Assembly: GCA_934045905.1 (NCBI GenBank)
Contig: OW203762.1
Span: 10,755,647-10,819,646, forward strand
Source of the DNA: Leuctra nigra
Lineage: Eukaryota > Arthropoda > Insecta > Plecoptera > Leuctridae
Direction of reading: 5' to 3'
DNA length: 64,000 nt
Shown: in pieces, positions 47,301 to 57,087 of the stretch
How positions within the stretch are numbered: the stretch's first letter is position 1
Layout: every line of letters starts with the position of its first letter
The notes under the pieces: generated by a model
Database searches by the model: none
What the model saw: the letters and a program-made list of their open reading frames with translations, nothing else
Told to the model about the DNA's origin: nothing
Program-made: the position numbers and the translations under genes

Positions 47301-49359
47301 GCAGGAGGAGAATAGGTCGACCAAACAAAAGATGGAAGGATTCTCTTTAATATAATATAAATTGGTTAAAAACAGGATTGTATCCTATATTCAAGAACAA
47401 GAAGAAGAAAGTTAGGTATCTCCTGAATTATTGATATAAAAAAATCGAACATCGTGTTATTTGAATTCAATATGTCGAAGTAAATAACTGTGTCAACTGT
47501 TTCTTGTAGAACTCTGAGGACAGTGTGCTGCGCACTCTATACAACAAGAAAGTGAACCATAAAGACATGCCGAGATCGCCGCTGGACGGCTTCAAGCGAG
47601 TCTGCAACTCCAAGCTCTTGCTCATCATCGCTCGCGACGGCGCCAACTCCATCCGAGACAAGTTCGCCTGCACCGTGTACGACCTGCCTGGACACTTGAT
47701 TCATCTCACGGGGACATACGCCATATTCGCCAAGCACTCGCATTACAGAGGCATCATCAATCACAGGTGAGTCTCCAAGCTCCTGCTCACCATCGCTCAC
47801 GACATCCGAGACAAGTTCGCCTGCACCGTGTACGACCTGCCTGGACACTTGATTCATCTCACGGGGACATACGCCATATTCGCCAAGCACTCGCATTACA
47901 GAGGCATCATCAATCACAGGTGAGTCTCCAAGCTCCTGCTCACCATCGCTCACGACATCCGAGACAAGTTCGCCTGCACCGTGTACGACCTGCCTGGATA
48001 CTTGATTCATCTCACGGGGACATACGCCATATTCGCCAAGCACTCGCATTACAGAGGCATCATCAATCACAGGTGAGTCTCCAAGCTCCTGCTCACCATC
48101 GCTCACGACATCCGAGACAAGTTCGCCTGCACCGTGTACGACCTGCCTGGACACTTGATTCATCTCACGGGGACATACGCCATATTCGCCAAGCACTCGC
48201 ATTACAGAGGCATCATCAATCACAGGTGAGTCTCACAGCTCCTGCTCAGGCCATCGCTCACGACATCCGAGACAAGTTCGCCTGCACAGTGTACGACCTG
48301 CCTGGACACTTGATTCATCTCACGGGGACATACGCCATATTCGCCAAGCACTCGCATTTCAGAGGCATCATCAATCACAGGTGGACGGTAACATCTTGCT
48401 TATAATGTTTTTCGTGGAGGTGGGATTTGTGTTGGCCAATAATCAACTGCGACTAAGCCGGCGAGCATGTGCTCAAGTGTAGGGTTACCCATGCCGGACA
48501 GGCCAGAGGTGAGGCCAAGAAACGGCGCAGTCAGGGTCGACCTACCCGTGCCCTTCCTCGAATTTGAGGTCCCCTCGGGCCGGCCTCCACCCTCGACACG
48601 GACTTCCTCCGCATCACCGAGCTCTTTTACACCCCGGTCTGTCTATACTAGCCTGGCCTTCCCATCAGTGCTGGACTCCCCTGGAACTGGCACCTATGGT
48701 CGACCCCTCAATAGAACCCCATTAAGACAAAATGACCTCGCTGTTGACGCGCCGTTAAACACATTTATACTTCAGATAATCGCAACTCTTGTTCCAGTAT
48801 CCAGCGGCTGATTGAGACTGGCGTGAAGAAGCGTCTGAACGACGGGCTGTTTCCTCCCCCATGGCTGCGCCACGTGGACGACAACTTGACCGTGTGCACT
48901 CTGGAGATGGTCATCCTGGTCGCCCATTAGTGTCTAATCTCTTGTTCCAGTATCCAGCGGCTGATTGAGACTGGCGTGAAGAAGCGTCTGAACGACGGGC
49001 TGTTTCCTCCCCCATGGCTGCGCCACGTGGACGACAACTTGACCGTGTGCACTCTGGAGATGGTCATCCTGGTCGCCCATTAGTGTCTAATCTCTTGTTC
49101 CAGTATCCAGCGGCTGATTGAGACTGGCGTGAAGAAGCGTCTGAACGACAGGCTGTTTCCTCCCCCATGGCGGCGACACGTGGACGACAACTTGACCGTG
49201 TGCACTCTGGAGATGGTCACCCCCATCCTGGTCGCTCTGGTCTCGGGATGGGTTCTTGCCTACGTCATCGCGGCAGTGGAGAACCTGGTGACACTTCTCA
49301 AACACAGGAGGATTCGATCCGGAAGCGAGGAAGACGTCAATATAGAGTTTCAGTTCTAA
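38399..49359 (+). CDS. ionotropic receptor (variant ionotropic glutamate receptor, IR75-like)
   Basis: Eight exons join in phase to 1860 bp (619 residues): 38399-38543, 38804-38988, 40286-40591, 42437-42537, 44776-44952, 45742-46174, 47510-47766 and 49104-49359 (TAA). A signal peptide (MKMILLILLLIRVVLC) opens it. The ligand-binding S1 lobe has GIYARRHNLQGLELKVATYH and SGYMGQIW. M1 is about LWTAVLTTALVNAVLLALFY. M3 contains SYSGVLTSTLT, matching the glutamate-receptor SYTANLAAFLT motif. S2 (exon 47510) and M4 (PILVALVSGWVLAYVIAAVENL region) follow. IRs are dendritic ligand-gated cation channels, and the IR75 clade detects acids. The IR75 assignment is from general resemblance. Three exons have tandemly duplicated splice edges in the adjacent introns. 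Confidence 0.88.
39210..40050 (+). repeat. tandem tRNA-cassette repeat cluster in the first half of the IR gene
   Basis: A unit of about 330 bp beginning CTCGTTCAGTCGAGCAAAAG (39216 and 39548) contains a Pol III-type cassette (39385-39457; second cassette 39950-40022). Each cassette has box A TAGCTCAGTTGGTAGAG, box B GGTTCGAGCCC and a foldable cloverleaf with anticodon-loop CCGGCAA. 39475-39525 resembles the first coding exon of the small gene at 18594-18665 in reverse. A MITE splits the second unit. Confidence 0.8.
39707..39932. mobile_element. 226-bp MITE with AGGTGGATTCACACGGCCG ends and TAA target duplication
   Basis: AGGTGGATTCACACGGCCGT and ACGGCCGTGTGAATCCACCT are exact inverted termini, and the arms stay paired for about 60 bp. 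TAA flanks it on both sides (39704-39706, 39933-39935). The unoccupied site GTGTCTAATGTCC is present in the sister repeat at 39365-39377. A TAA/TTA target of 3 bp suggests a Harbinger-like transposase. Confidence 0.92.
40984..41915 (+). repeat. repeat with ETS/CRE-like motifs, copy 2
   Basis: It begins with GGAGCGGTCGCTCCACCC. CCGGAAGTGACGTCA occurs at about 41426, with variants CCGGAAATGACGTTA and CCGGAAGTGATGCCA at about 41552 and 41694. GCCGCCATTTT precedes two of them. It is nearly identical to 42666-43676 and directly precedes a long hairpin. Confidence 0.85.
41916..42297. repeat. long hairpin repeat, copy 2
   Basis: Arms of about 165 bp (outer part AAAACACTTCGTGTAAAAAT, CCAGCCAAGTC; inner part ATACTTGGC.CATCG) are inverted around an AT-rich loop (about 42070-42140). 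The same hairpin recurs at 43677, 55025 and, split, 28880/30480. Confidence 0.9.
42666..43676 (+). repeat. repeat with ETS/CRE-like motifs, copy 3
   Basis: Same structure and motif order as copy 2 (motifs at about 43195, 43319, 43463), with a CTT microsatellite inserted at 42964. Copies 2 and 3 flank the 101-bp IR exon 42437-42537 in the same orientation. Confidence 0.85.
42964..43061 (+). repeat. (CTT)n microsatellite
   Basis: About 32 CTT units, one interrupted by CCG. It reads as polyphenylalanine in one frame, which is not a gene. Confidence 0.95.
43677..44064. repeat. long hairpin repeat, copy 3
   Basis: Inverted arms of about 165 bp as in copy 2. Copy-specific changes are matched in both arms: CACTCCGTG at the left pairs with CACGGAGTG at the right, and AAAAAATACTTGGCGC with its complement. 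Confidence 0.9.
44271..44769 (+). repeat. tandem array of 115-bp units spanning an IR splice acceptor
   Basis: TTCTAGTATAGTTATCGACG occurs at 44311, 44426, 44541, 44656 and 44770 (period 115, last 114). Each unit has the acceptor (GTGTTCTAG) and the first ~70 bp of IR exon 44776-44952. Only the last copy continues into the full exon. Confidence 0.95.
45270..45690 (-). repeat. dispersed AT-rich repeat related to 22375-23110 and 50790-51660
   Basis: CAATCAGAGGATTTTG and GATTAGAGGATTTAG lines and an AAAGAGCCAAAGGAG...CTTCTC end resemble the 'accaat-agaggattt' repeats elsewhere. Intronic, no gene. Confidence 0.4.
46915..47350 (+). mobile_element. 5'-truncated RTE-like LINE 3' end
   Basis: A frame with MVRPIITYATEARPDTSKTKQ, RRIMGETRMDRVRN and GRPNKRWKDSL matches the C-terminal end of the LINE at 20800-21160 (VRPVLTYAAETRAETAKTKQ; PLKRWADSW). 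The rest of the element is absent. It sits in the IR intron before exon 47510. Confidence 0.85.
47767..48380 (+). repeat. tandem array of 153-bp units spanning an IR splice donor
   Basis: The 3' part of exon 47510-47766 and its donor (ATCATCAATCACAG|GTGAGT) repeat four more times, with the exon-end CACAG at 47919, 48072, 48225 and 48380 (periods 153, 153, 153, 155). Splicing from the first donor uses the complete exon. The extra copies are intronic and lack the exon's 5' half. Confidence 0.95.
48440..48770. other. GC-rich intronic block of unknown origin
   Basis: This stretch (CGGGCCGGCCTCCACCCTCG, proline-rich in one frame) is much more GC-rich than its surroundings and open for about 114 codons. 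I see no domain. It may be a fragment of a GC-rich LINE ORF. Confidence 0.35.
48781..49103 (+). repeat. tandem array of 153-bp units spanning the last IR splice acceptor
   Basis: CTTGTTCCAG|TATCCAGCGG occurs with exon starts at 48798, 48951 and 49104 (period 153). The first two copies contain ATGGTCATCCTGGTCGCCCATTAG, an in-frame stop. Only the third copy reads on (GTCACCCCCATCCTGGTCG) through M4 to the stop at 49359. Confidence 0.95.
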
Positions 49360-49787
49360 ACACTCCTTGACATCATCGACATCTTGAAAAATAACTTCAA
49401 GAAAGGGGAGAATAATCTTCACAAATAAGATTGTATTGTTTTATTCGGTTTTCAGAAAACAAAAATTATATATTTTAAACCATGTCAATAATAAATAGCA
49501 CAAATAATTGTTTGGAGCACTACAACACACTCTTAAAACTCGTCAACACCATAAAAACACTTTTTAAAAAGATATTTTTAAGACACTATTTAAAATGCTC
49601 TTTGTCAAGTAGTTTTAGTTCACAGGGCAAGTGATTAGAGCTTCCTACCCGACTAAATAACCCAGTTATTAGTCCGTTATTAGTAGACGATGGTAGTCAT
49701 GGGACAAATTGTGAGACCCTCTAGTGTTGTGTCATGCGCACAACTGGTAAAATAATCCAGGTTATCATGGGTAAAAATCATGTGTTA

Positions 49788-50003
49788 TAAACTCCATTCA
49801 CTATAAGAATGGCAACCTTGAAATCTACTGTCAATCCATAGATATTTAGCTCAATTTTGAATACGATTTTAATGACTGTATAATATTTGTAATGATAATT
49901 ATAATGTGAATGAGTTGTTTCCAATACATTGCTGGATGACAATCAAATAAAAGGCTTAACTTTATGTTTCAAGGTTGCCATTCTTACAGTGAATGGACTT
50001 TAT
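49788..50003. mobile_element. MITE with CCATTCACT...GAATGGCAACCTTGAAA ends
   Basis: CTCCATTCACTATAAGAATGGCAACCTTG is inverted with few changes as CAAGGTTGCCATTCTTACAGTGAATGGAC. About 216 bp, AT-rich interior. It lies downstream of the IR gene. SINE-like text precedes it at 49620-49745. Confidence 0.8.
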
Positions 50004-50789
50004 GGGTATCACGGGATCGCTGTCATGGCTGTCATGGTCAACAAGTCGAAAATGTTGTACATGTTGTAACCAGAAGTAGAATGTCGAAAACGCGAACGCG
50101 ATGCGATGTTTGGTTCAGGCGCTAGAGCCCCGCGAAGTTTGAAAAACCTGGTTGTTGTGACGTAGGTCCCACCCAACCTTTGCAGGCTTTTGAGGCTGAG
50201 TTGGGTGTGAATGACGCGTTTTCCACCCCCTATCCGTCTTTGCTGCGCTGTAACTTCGTTTAGGAATATCCTTCAGAGCTCTAGTTTTCGCCGCTGTGAT
50301 TGCATGCCTAATGTCATCATGTTTTTTGAATAATAAAAAAATGGAGCTCAACCGTGATAGCCCACCTAAAGATAGATCGATCAATCAAGAAGATATATAT
50401 CAGAGATATAAGTATTACCAACTAAGAACTAATTGAACTAAATAAATTATTTAAAATTAACATTATCTATAATAATCAAGTTCATGTGTTGTACAGCTTG
50501 AATACAGATGAAACTCATGTGATATATAAATCTAGGTACTTGTTTCATTGGAGAAAATCAGATATAAATCGACATAGAATGAAAACTTTTATTCAACTTC
50601 TTCGCTTTACACAAGGAACTAATTGTAACGCAATCTACAGTACTTTGTCACGTATTTTTACTATACTTACAGTGAGGATTGTACTACCTAAACTGAATTG
50701 ATATCAATGTTCATATTTGCTCTATATCAATTACTATTTTGTCTTTTAACATTAAAAGTGTCAATAAAAATAATGGCTCAAATCTCTCT

Positions 50790-51660
50790 TTTTAAGCGAG
50801 CGAAGCGAGCGTCTCCTCTTGGCTCTTTTAACACGGGCCTCTGTTTTTTTTTTGTTTTTTTTTTGTTTGTCTGTCGTCTGCTCGTATACAGGTCACACCG
50901 TTTATTCGATCGAGCTGAAATTTTGCACACATGTCCAGACCAAATATGAGATTTGCAGACCCACATTTTTTGAAATCCCCTGATTGGTTCAAATTTTAAA
51001 AAAATGTATCTTTCGATTGGTTGGTCCAATCATTTTGAAATTTAGCAAAGTCATTACCAACATTGTATCCAATCATAATAAATTTCAGCCAAATTCTCCC
51101 ATTGGTTCAAATTAGATATCATTTTTCCCGTGATTTTTGTAATTTAAACTACAACCGATTGACCGACCAACTTAAAATTTCGCATGGTCATTTGTGCCAA
51201 CATTTAAGGTTTTTTTGCCAATTTTCAGTCTAATCTGTAGTTATTTTCAAAAGTTTTGGTCATTTTAGGGACATTTTTTTCCATAATCTTGAAATATTTA
51301 CTTCATTTTCATCCCTGCCTTTTTTAAGCTTTGCTCCAAGGCCTGTAGAGCAGCTAAGCAGTCCACAATTTATAGTAAAACTAGCGCATATCAAATCGGA
51401 TGCAGTACGAAGGCCAAATACTCCAATTGGTTTATGTATAAATAATATCTTCTGATTGGTCGACAATCAAAATGTTCCGATTAAGTTCAAATTTTGCAAT
51501 GGTGATCAAGACCAACATAATCGAAAATTTTACACATGTTAATCCCAATCAGTCAAGTATTAATTGTCATTTTACGAGTCATTTTATGGGTTGTCAAAAG
51601 CTGGAAAAAGTATGTAGGAAAGTCACGACACAATGGATGTGATATTCATCCAAGTTTCAA
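50790..51660 (-). repeat. dispersed repeat, inverse of 22300-23110
   Basis: GCGAGCGAAGCGAGCGTCTCC at its left and CCAAGGCCTGTAGAGCAGCTAAGC (about 51337) are the reverse complement of 23085-23110 and 22530-22560. Short phrases such as CCAATCAGAAG/CTTCTGATTGG recur. No gene. Confidence 0.6.
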
Positions 51661-54600
51661 GTTTATTTTCCATAACATGGTATACATACATATATGTTTA
51701 CTCAAGTCTTGACCCTTAAGTACAATAAATAAATTGACTTTTTTAGGGTATTTGGAAGTTACATTAATACAATGTAGGTACATATTTTTAATACTAATAG
51801 TAGACAATTTAAATGTAATTGATAATAGTAATTAATAATGAGTTATAGGCTATAACACAATCATAGTTAAGTAAACAATGTAAGTTTAGCAGTGAGTAGT
51901 ATTTATAATAATAAGTAATGATAAATATATCTATCACTTAAAATTGCTTTTAAAATAATTAATGTTTAAATTGGGAATTAGATTTAGTTACAATTCAGAT
52001 TACTACCAGCCATCAGTAAGAAATTCTTCTATAGAGTAATACGCTTTATTTACAAGGTGCAGTTTTAGTTTATGCTTGAAGAGCTGATATTTTTCTATAT
52101 TCTTCATCTCCACAGGTAGTGCGTTATAAAGGATTCTGTTACTGTATTGGGAGTTTCTTTGAGTACACTTAGTGCGATATTGTTCAATATGTATGTTTTG
52201 AGACTGTCTAGTGGCATGATCGTGAACAGCACTGTTTTGTGTCATTTCTTTTCTCCAATATGTAGAGGCATGGGAATGTAAGTATTTTATGTTTGATAAA
52301 ATGTTTCTTGCAGTCAGGTTTTTTGAAAGAGTTACTATTTTTATATTTAAGACCAAACAATAACCTTATTGCTTTTCTTTGCATGGTGAAAATTTTATTT
52401 GCATCAGTTGCGTTTCCCCAGAATCTTATACCATATCTTATGTGGGATTCAAAATTTGAATAGTATACTAGTTTTGCAGTTGTTGTATTTGTAAGCGATG
52501 TTATGGTTTTGAGTGAGAAATAAGAAGAGTGGAGCTTTTTTAATAATTTGTTACAGTGACTTTTCCAATTTAGGTTCCCATCAATGGTGATACCTAGGAA
52601 TTTTGTTTCTTTTACTTCAACTATTTCAGTATTCTGGTTTTTAATGCTCAATTTGAATTGAGTATCATTGTTTTTATTATTTAATGTATTATTTTTAACT
52701 TGAAAGTGTACATAATTAGTTTTTGTTGAGTTAAGAAGTAGATAATTGTCATTGAACCATGTTGTTGCTTGTGAAAGCACGTGTTCGGTGTTTTGCTTAA
52801 GTTTTTCCATAGGTTTTCCTTTTATAGTAATATTTGTGTCGTCTGCGTAAAGCTCGGAAAGTTGCACTGTGTCTGGTAAATCGTTTATGTATATTATAAA
52901 TAGTAGGGGCCCTAGGATACTTCCTTGCGGTACTCCTCTGATTATTTTTAGAGGATCAGAGAGTAGTTTCTTTTTAATGTTATTTTCATTGGTTGAGGTT
53001 ATTTCTACATATTAACCTCTATTTTTTAGATATGATTCAAGGAGTTGGAGTGCTACTCCCCGAACGCCATAAAATTCAAGTTTCGCTAGAAGTATAAAAT
53101 GACTGATGCTGTCGAAAGCCTTGGAAAGGTCGCAAAATAGTCCCAGGGTCTGCTCTTTATCTTCTAGGCCCTGGATAGTGTTAGCAACAAAGCGCTCTAT
53201 TGTTGTAGCAGTTGATTTGTTTCTCCTAAAACCACTCTGATTTTCTGTAAGCAAATTTTCCAATTCTAGGTAGGATGTTAGTCTTGTGTGTATGATTTTT
53301 TCGAAAATTTTTGATATTGCTGGAAGTATAGATATTGGTCTGTAGTTGTTTGTATTTTTCTTGTCTCCCTTTTTGTATATTGGTATTACTTTTGATTCTT
53401 TTAATTTGTCTGGAAATATTCCTTGATCTGTACATGTGTTGAAGATATCTGTTAATGGTTTAGATATTTTATGTATTACTTTTTTTAATATGTTGTTGGT
53501 ATTTGATCAGTTCCATATGATTTTTTGTTTTTGAGCTTTGCTGTTATTTTCGTTATTTCCAGCTCTGACGTGTCATGAATAAAAATGATTTTGTAGGTCG
53601 CTTTACTTTAGATAAGTGGTTTTGGAAGCTATTTTTTGTAGTTAATTGACTCAGTTAAATTTTATGTACACATTATGAAGTCCTTATTGAAAACATTAGC
53701 TATAATTGTTGGGTCTGTAATGGTTTCATTATGGTTATTGTGGTTCAGTGTAATATTTTTCATCTCTTTGACCTTTTGTGTGTTAGTGTGGTTTCTCACT
53801 ACATCCCAAATAGCTTTTGTCCTGTCAGCTCCTTTTTTTTCAAGTATTTTTTTATTTATGCATTGTCTCTTTGCTGCTTTGACTACTTTTTGAATTTTTT
53901 TTGTTTCTTTATATTTCTTTTTTAGGAAATCTGTTCGGAAATAAGAGAGAAGATTATAGAGACACTTTTGATTTTTTGCTGCTATTTTGATTCCTGGGGT
54001 GCGATCACATAAAATGATAACTTACTTGTCGCAGCGAGAAGGCCGTGAATAACATTTAAATGAGAAAATTGTCGCTGCGACAAGTAAGTTGTCATTTTAT
54101 GTAATCCCATCCCTGGTGTGATCCAAGTTTGCCGAATGAAGTTATTGTTAATTTTAATTTTCGTAATTGGAAAACACCTGTCATATGACTTTGATAAGAT
54201 CTCAATGAAGTTATCATATTTTTCATTTGGGTCCTTTTTACTGTAGACTTCGTTCCAAGATGTTTGGTCTAGGTCTTCCAGTAATGCTTTTATGTTTTCC
54301 ACGCTCTGTTTTCTTATTTCAATAGTTTTTTTTAGGAGTTTGTGTTTTTCCTTGCATTTTCAAGTACATAATCTGAGCACGGTGATCCGAAAGGCAATTT
54401 TCAATTACTTCCGTTGAGAAGTGATTTTCTGGCATATTTGTCGCTATGTTGTCTATTGTCTTTGATGTATTATGTCGCAGATCTAACCTAGTGGGTTCAT
54501 TTATTGTTAACTGTAGGTTGTGTGATGTCATTAAGTTTACTAATTTATCGCTGCGTTCTCTGATTTACAAGCTGTATTAATATTAAAGTCGCCCGCTACA

Positions 54601-54830
54601 ATTATATCTTTATTTTCACTAGTAATTTTGTGGAGCGCTTGGTCAAGAGTGTTAATAAATGTGTTTATGTCACCTAGTGGAGATCTATATACTGAAATAA
54701 TGACAAGATTTTTATTTTTTTCTGTTACTGAATTTTTCTTATTTTTGTTGTTAATTGTTTCATTTTTTATGAATATATAAATACCAGAGTATTTATATGG
54801 AGAATGGAAAGTTGAAGAGAAAATCGTCTG
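51650..54830 (-). mobile_element. decayed Jockey/CR1-superfamily LINE
   Basis: On the minus strand the endonuclease (VAGDFN motif at about 54580) and a DLRHNTSKTIDNIATNMPE segment precede an RT with [25 protein letters not shown], a GVPQGS-like PQGSILGP region (about 52910) and YADDTN (about 52845). TKFLGITIDGNLNWKSH and a C-terminal tail ending ADGW-like near 52003 follow. Frames are broken several times and a 110-bp inverted repeat is inserted at 53998-54108, so it is a dead copy. Confidence 0.85.
53998..54108. mobile_element. small foldback element inside the LINE
   Basis: GCGATCACATAAAATGATAACTTACTTGTCGC is inverted as GCGACAAGTAAGTTGTCATTTTATGTAATC around a short centre. It interrupts the linker region of the LINE ORF. 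Confidence 0.8.
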
Positions 54831-55024
54831 GTGCCGTGTCGTTTATCGTGACTGGGGATGTTGCATGTTCTGTGCTCGCTCATCAACGCGTCACACTGAG
54901 CGTTTTCCTAGTTTGTGCTCGTTTGTATCTGTGCTCGCTTACGTTAACCGGTTCACAGCTTTAATCCATTTCTCCCGTCGTTCCTTGTGTAGTTTTTCGT
55001 TCGGGAAACGATACATAGTTACCC

Positions 55025-55430
55025 CATAAAAAACACTTCGTGTAAAAATACCAGCCAAGTCTCTTCTACTAAAAAAAAATATATGAAATCTAAAAATTCT
55101 GCACTGAAAAGTAATGATATCAAAAAATTTGCCAAGTCAAAACTTTATTTGAAAATCAAAAAATACTTGGCGCATCGTGTATATTAATAGCTTAGAAGTA
55201 TAGGCCAGATATAAAATATTAATATACATAAAATATACAAACATATAGTATACCTAAAATGCCCTAAAAAATCGATGCGCCAAGTATTTTTTGATTTTCA
55301 AATAAAGTTTTGACTTGGCAAATTTTTTGATATCATTACTTTTCAGTGCAGAATTTTTAGATTTCATATATTTTTTTTTAAGTAGAAGAGACTTGGCTGG
55401 TATTTTTACACGAAGTGTTTTTTATGGGGA
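55025..55430. repeat. long hairpin repeat, copy 4
   Basis: Inverted arms with CACTTCGTGTAAAAATACC / GGTATTTTTACACGAAGTG and inner CAAAAAATACTTGGCGCATCG, as at 41916 and 43677. It precedes the inverted copy of the ETS/CRE repeat. Confidence 0.9.
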
Positions 55431-55444
55431 TATCACTCCTTTTT

Positions 55445-56887
55445 TTAGTTTATTCTAACAACTTGTGACACATATGAAATGAACAATTACTAAATTCTTT
55501 TAAAAAATCATCACCCTTTACAATTTCGTTACCACTAATGAATAGCAGCGTATGGTCCTAAATAATTGCTTTAAATGATCTTTCACGAAGAATAGCAAAG
55601 GTTTCATTCCAATCAGTCAACCCAGTTCCGAGATATGGAAACACTTCGGTTTTCAAAATGGCTGCTGAACTTTCTGCAATGCCACATAGAATTTATTTCT
55701 ATAAATGATGTGTATCATTTTAAGCATTCTGAATATGTATTTATTGTATAGGAGGGAATTATAATAATTTATACATTTAAATGACGTCATTTCCGGTCTC
55801 ATAAATAGGACAATTCTATTTGTACTGTTCATATTCCATAGAGATAGCCATCCGAATCGTTTGGCGCTAGTTTCATACCGATTTGTCTACCAGTTTTTGA
55901 GATATGACGTTACTTCCGGTTTAAAAATGGCGGCTGAAATCTTTGACCCCTTGAAGTATATTTGAAACATGATTACAATTTTATAAGCTGTCTCAAATAG
56001 TATATTTATTGCATCAAAATAAAAATTTGTGAGATTATTAAAATGTGTGACGTCATTTCCGGTTAAGGTATGGGAAACTGCAAATATTATTGATGATAAT
56101 ACATAAAGTTGACCGTCTCAATTGTTTTGCGCTGGTTTCGTTGAAATCTATTTAGCCATTATTGAGATATGATGTCACTTCCGGTTTCAAAATGGCGGCT
56201 TCCGGTTGGTTTTATAACAAGTCACATGAGACGTCAAAAGTACATACGTTACATAAATATCAAAATAATCGGATCAACCTTTGTTGCCAAAAAGCCAATC
56301 GATGTATTTCAAATTTCATTACGTCATTTCCGGTTTCTTTAACATAATGTTTAGTCTTTTGCTACTTATCATGCATATAGATGACCGTCTGGATCGTTTG
56401 GCGCAATTTTCGTTCCAATCGGTCCAGCCGTTGACGAGATATGACGTCACTTCCGGTTTCAAAATGGCGGCACAAAAAATTCATGGGGTGAAGGTTAAAT
56501 CAGACGCCAAAAGTGCACACGTGGTAAAAATGTGGGATCAATCGATTTAGCCGTTTAGGCTGTGGCCTGTTTACCGGATTTAAATTCCAGGAGACTACTA
56601 CTACTACTACTGAGATTATTATTATTATAAAAACCGCCCTAAAACACTGTTTTCACGGCCCTCTAGCGCGCAAAGGGCGTAACCTATTGTTCCCAAATTT
56701 GGTATATGTTGTAGGGTGGGGCCTTAGCTCGAAATTAAGATATATCGCAACAATGTGAGATTTTCCAATTTTAAGATCCAGTAGGCCGAAAATGCCACTT
56801 TGATGCTTACAGTAAAAGTGGGTTTGCTCCAGCCTTTTTAAATGAGTGTGTGCGCGCGCCGTACGACTTGGCTGGCGTGGAGCGACC
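55445..56887 (-). repeat. repeat with ETS/CRE-like motifs, copy 4 (inverted), cut by the gap
   Basis: Read on the minus strand it has the same order as the other copies. Motifs (TGACGTCACTTCCGG and variants) lie at about 55785, 55908, 56050, 56175, 56325 and 56447, with AAAATGGCGGC beside three. Its GGCTGGCGTGGAGCGACC end runs into the N gap. Confidence 0.85.
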
Positions 56888-57087
56888 NNNNNNNNNNNNN
56901 NNNNNNNNNNNNNNNNNNNNNNNNNNNNNNNNNNNNNNNNNNNNNNNNNNNNNNNNNNNNNNNNNNNNNNNNNNNNNNNNNNNNNNNNNNNNNNNNNNNN
57001 NNNNNNNNNNNNNNNNNNNNNNNNNNNNNNNNNNNNNNNNNNNNNNNNNNNNNNNNNNNNNNNNNNNNNNNNNNNNNNNNNNNNNNN
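56888..57087. other. assembly gap (200 N)
   Basis: 200 undetermined bases. The left side is a repeat end and the right side is already inside a tandem array, so the missing DNA is probably more array. Confidence 0.99.

Noticed and set aside
47537..48405. Repeat-rich ORFs on both strands (228 and 212 codons)
   Set aside because: They arise from the 153-bp tandem copies of an IR exon edge. 153 is a multiple of three, so any open frame repeats itself. The true IR frame stops at the donor.
50115..50384. 89-codon minus-strand ORF downstream of the IR gene
   Set aside because: Open but without domain, start context or neighbouring exons; possibly repeat-derived.
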